DNA from: Campylobacter sp. RM16187
Lineage (GTDB): Bacteria; Campylobacterota; Campylobacteria; Campylobacterales; Campylobacteraceae
Reading direction: 5' to 3'
Assembly (NCBI RefSeq): GCF_025319965.1
Contig: NZ_CP012549.1
Span: 1,612,001 to 1,676,000, forward strand
DNA: 64,000 nucleotides
The stretch's first letter is position 1, and each line of letters opens with the position of its first letter. Below are positions 62,296-64,000 of this stretch, one piece after another. The position numbers were made by a program, and so were the translations under genes. The notes under the pieces are model-generated. The model saw only the letters and a program-made list of their open reading frames with translations, had not been told where the DNA came from and made no database searches.

Positions 62296-63793
62296 TCCTC
62301 ACCATAAGACAGAGTTCTTTTTCTATATATTCATCTACTTTTTCAGGATCTATCTCGCCTGAATTATACCAAGCATTTACCTCCTTTAATCCTAAATATC
62401 CGAACCTAACCCATCCAATCAAATTTGTTCTTAGCAAAAATTCCACCATATTTCCCCCGCTGCGTATGCCTGCATCTGCTACATCTATCATACAAAGCGT
62501 TCCATGCCCAACCAATAACATACGCCTTAGTTCCGGAATATTGGCATTTGGTATGCATTCTTTCCAGCCTTTTTCATGGTAGAGCCTTGCTTTCAAGACA
62601 TACATGACTCTTATAAGGAGCTCAGTTATTAAAACCGGTATTGCCATGACTATACCGTGTCTTAGGTCGTAACCTTGCTCAAAAACCTTTGAACAAACTA
62701 CGGCAAATGTCTCCTGTTGCTTTTCTCCAAATCTACCGAAATTCATTAATTGTGTTAGCTCATAAAAAGGTATAGGTATTCCGCTGCCTCTACCAGCAGC
62801 ACCAGATGAACCTATCCAGTCAGACATAAGGTGCCCAAACCAATTACAAAAACCACAAAAAATCTTAGCAATAAAATTACCGCCTTGGAGCTCAAATGTA
62901 TCAGTTTTAATTGTTATAAGTCGCCCATTACTTACAAAGCTTGATGTATTTGTAAATTGGTTTAATATTGAAAAAAATAAACCTATTAAATCAGGCGAAT
63001 GTCCTAAGCTTTTTAAATGATGATTTGATGGACTCAAATTTTCAACCAAACCACCGGTTCCTTTTTTGCCACTTGTAGTAGATTGGTCATAATTTATTTT
63101 AAATTTATTTTCCAAAAAACCTATTGCACTCTTTAGTTCATTGCTTCCTTTTGCCTTAGCCTTTTCTTTATCCCATCCCAACATCTCAGCAAATTTCATA
63201 GTCACATCATTTGCTTTTTTGTCTACAAAATTTCCTAAATCACTTTCGCCAGGCTTTCCAACAAATAGTACATCTATTATTCCGCCTATGACGCCGCAAG
63301 TGCCGGCTATCATATAGTCATATTTATCGCAATTGGCGTTTTTATAAGCAAAGTCTTCTTTGATTCTCTTTTGAAGTTCCAGAATCTGACTTTTGGACAT
63401 TAAATTTCTAAATGGATCATCTGATAAATTTAGATTATACTTTTTGGCATACTCATCTACAGAATTTAAATAATCAAGCCACGACATATTCTTATTAAAA
63501 TCAATTTGTTCCAAAGAGTCTATTGCGGCAACCCTATCATAAACTGGCTCATGTTCTAGTTCTTTTTCTACTGCATCCAAGTTTACATCTATCTCGTTGT
63601 TCCTACTAGTATTCTCTAGTAATTCCTGCATTTGACCCATGAGCTCATCAAGCAAAACATCGCTCTCGCTTTGTGATTTTTTTATATCATCTAGGTTATT
63701 ATTTATTTCATTTAATTTGTTGGTAACAGTTGAAACCTGATGTTTTTGGACTATTACGGCATTTGCTTCATCGACTAAGTGTTTTTCTTTCAC
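62288..63793 (-). CDS. Predicted membrane protein with His/Asp motifs
   Basis: 501 residues, not recognised. Residues 1-80 form an acidic coiled coil; 161-179 and about 380-400 are hydrophobic, probably membrane-embedded. Between them lie NHHLKSLGHSPDL (257-269) and GHLMSDWIGSSG (320-331), spaced like the metal-binding His/Asp motifs of YdjM/DUF457-type membrane hydrolases; homology is not established. GTG start overlaps the stop of the upstream gene (GTGA), so the three genes here form one unit. Confidence 0.65.
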   Translation of the reverse strand: MKEKHLVDEANAVIVQKHQVSTVTNKLNEINNNLDDIKKSQSESDVLLDELMGQMQELLENTSRNNEIDVNLDAVEKELEHEPVYDRVAAIDSLEQIDFNKNMSWLDYLNSVDEYAKKYNLNLSDDPFRNLMSKSQILELQKRIKEDFAYKNANCDKYDYMIAGTCGVIGGIIDVLFVGKPGESDLGNFVDKKANDVTMKFAEMLGWDKEKAKAKGSNELKSAIGFLENKFKINYDQSTTSGKKGTGGLVENLSPSNHHLKSLGHSPDLIGLFFSILNQFTNTSSFVSNGRLITIKTDTFELQGGNFIAKIFCGFCNWFGHLMSDWIGSSGAAGRGSGIPIPFYELTQLMNFGRFGEKQQETFAVVCSKVFEQGYDLRHGIVMAIPVLITELLIRVMYVLKARLYHEKGWKECIPNANIPELRRMLLVGHGTLCMIDVADAGIRSGGNMVEFLLRTNLIGWVRFGYLGLKEVNAWYNSGEIDPEKVDEYIEKELCLMVRND

Positions 63794-64000
63794 TTTAAAA
63801 TACCTTTAGCAAAGTCGGTAAATTTATCGAGCCCGTCCTGTGCCTTACCCTTTAAAATATTGCCTACATCAAAATAACCAATACCACTAAAAATATCAGC
63901 CATTTTCTCCAATGTTTGAGTATCTATATTATCTTTAATTTTTACTATTTTCTCTTTTTTGTCGTTTTTATCTACTTCTACTTCCTTATAGTTATTTATT
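63790..64000 (-). CDS. Partial hypothetical gene at the window edge
   Basis: The last 69 codons and TGA of a minus-strand gene running off the right end. The visible part is Lys-rich and then reads ADIFSGIGYFDVGNILKGKA. Its stop overlaps the GTG of the 501-residue gene, showing tight coupling. Too little to assign. Confidence 0.6.
   Translation of the reverse strand, partial: INNYKEVEVDKNDKKEKIVKIKDNIDTQTLEKMADIFSGIGYFDVGNILKGKAQDGLDKFTDFAKGILK

Noticed and set aside
58228-64000. CRISPR array, retron or insertion sequence in the island
   Set aside because: No regularly spaced repeats, no reverse transcriptase or transposase motifs, and no terminal inverted repeats with target duplication were seen.

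Overview
The window is AT-rich chromosomal DNA from an epsilonproteobacterium, most likely a nitrous-oxide-respiring, non-jejuni Campylobacter. Indicators are a Wolinella-type nos cluster (nosZ-B-D-G-C1-C2-H-F-Y-L) next to a quinol-dependent norB, the Campylobacter-specific dba-dsbI pair, a PhosS/PhosR system beside pstSCAB with a PhosR-type box, and the diheme bc1 subunit arrangement. The species call is inference; no rRNA is present.

Layout. 1-6 kb: tsf (partial) and rpsB, isoaspartyl dipeptidase, two Sel1-repeat proteins, a DUF4198 periplasmic protein and pgeF. 5.8-11.6 kb: phosR-phosS-pgeF diverging from pstSCAB. 11.6-18.4 kb: ribE, dba-dsbI, a second two-component system, mnmG. 18.4-31.2 kb: norB and the nos cluster diverge from a control region with FNR-family boxes; together they reduce NO to N2O to N2. 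31.3-40.4 kb: a metal-acquisition module directly behind nosL, made of a divergent MoeA, a DUF4213/DUF364 protein, two binding-protein/FecCD-permease pairs sharing one ATPase, and a TonB receptor whose promoter has the same type of FNR-family box. 40.5-44.3 kb: alpha/beta hydrolase, second TonB receptor and divergent AraC regulator. 44.4-47.2 kb: cytochrome bc1 (petABC). 47.3-50.6 kb: YnfA, DUF4198 protein and a third TonB receptor with a G10 tract typical of phase variation. 50.8-58.1 kb: accA-fabF-acpP-fabG, gpmI, mraY-murD. 58.15 kb: tRNA-Phe. 58.2 kb to the end: an accessory region behind the tRNA, with a WYL regulator, a HEPN-motif protein, a predicted membrane protein, two plus-strand genes broken by in-frame stops and a frameshift, and mobile-element-like palindromes.

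The genes fit a microaerobic/anaerobic respiratory lifestyle: bc1 and periplasmic cytochromes feed electrons to NosZ, NorB takes them from quinol, and several metal-uptake systems could supply Cu, Fe, Ni or Mo. The most interesting items are (i) the nos-linked MoeA/DUF364/TonB/FecCD module under apparent respiratory control, (ii) the phase-variable receptor, and (iii) the decaying WYL/HEPN island at tRNA-Phe. All functional statements are from motif reading; no search or alignment was run.
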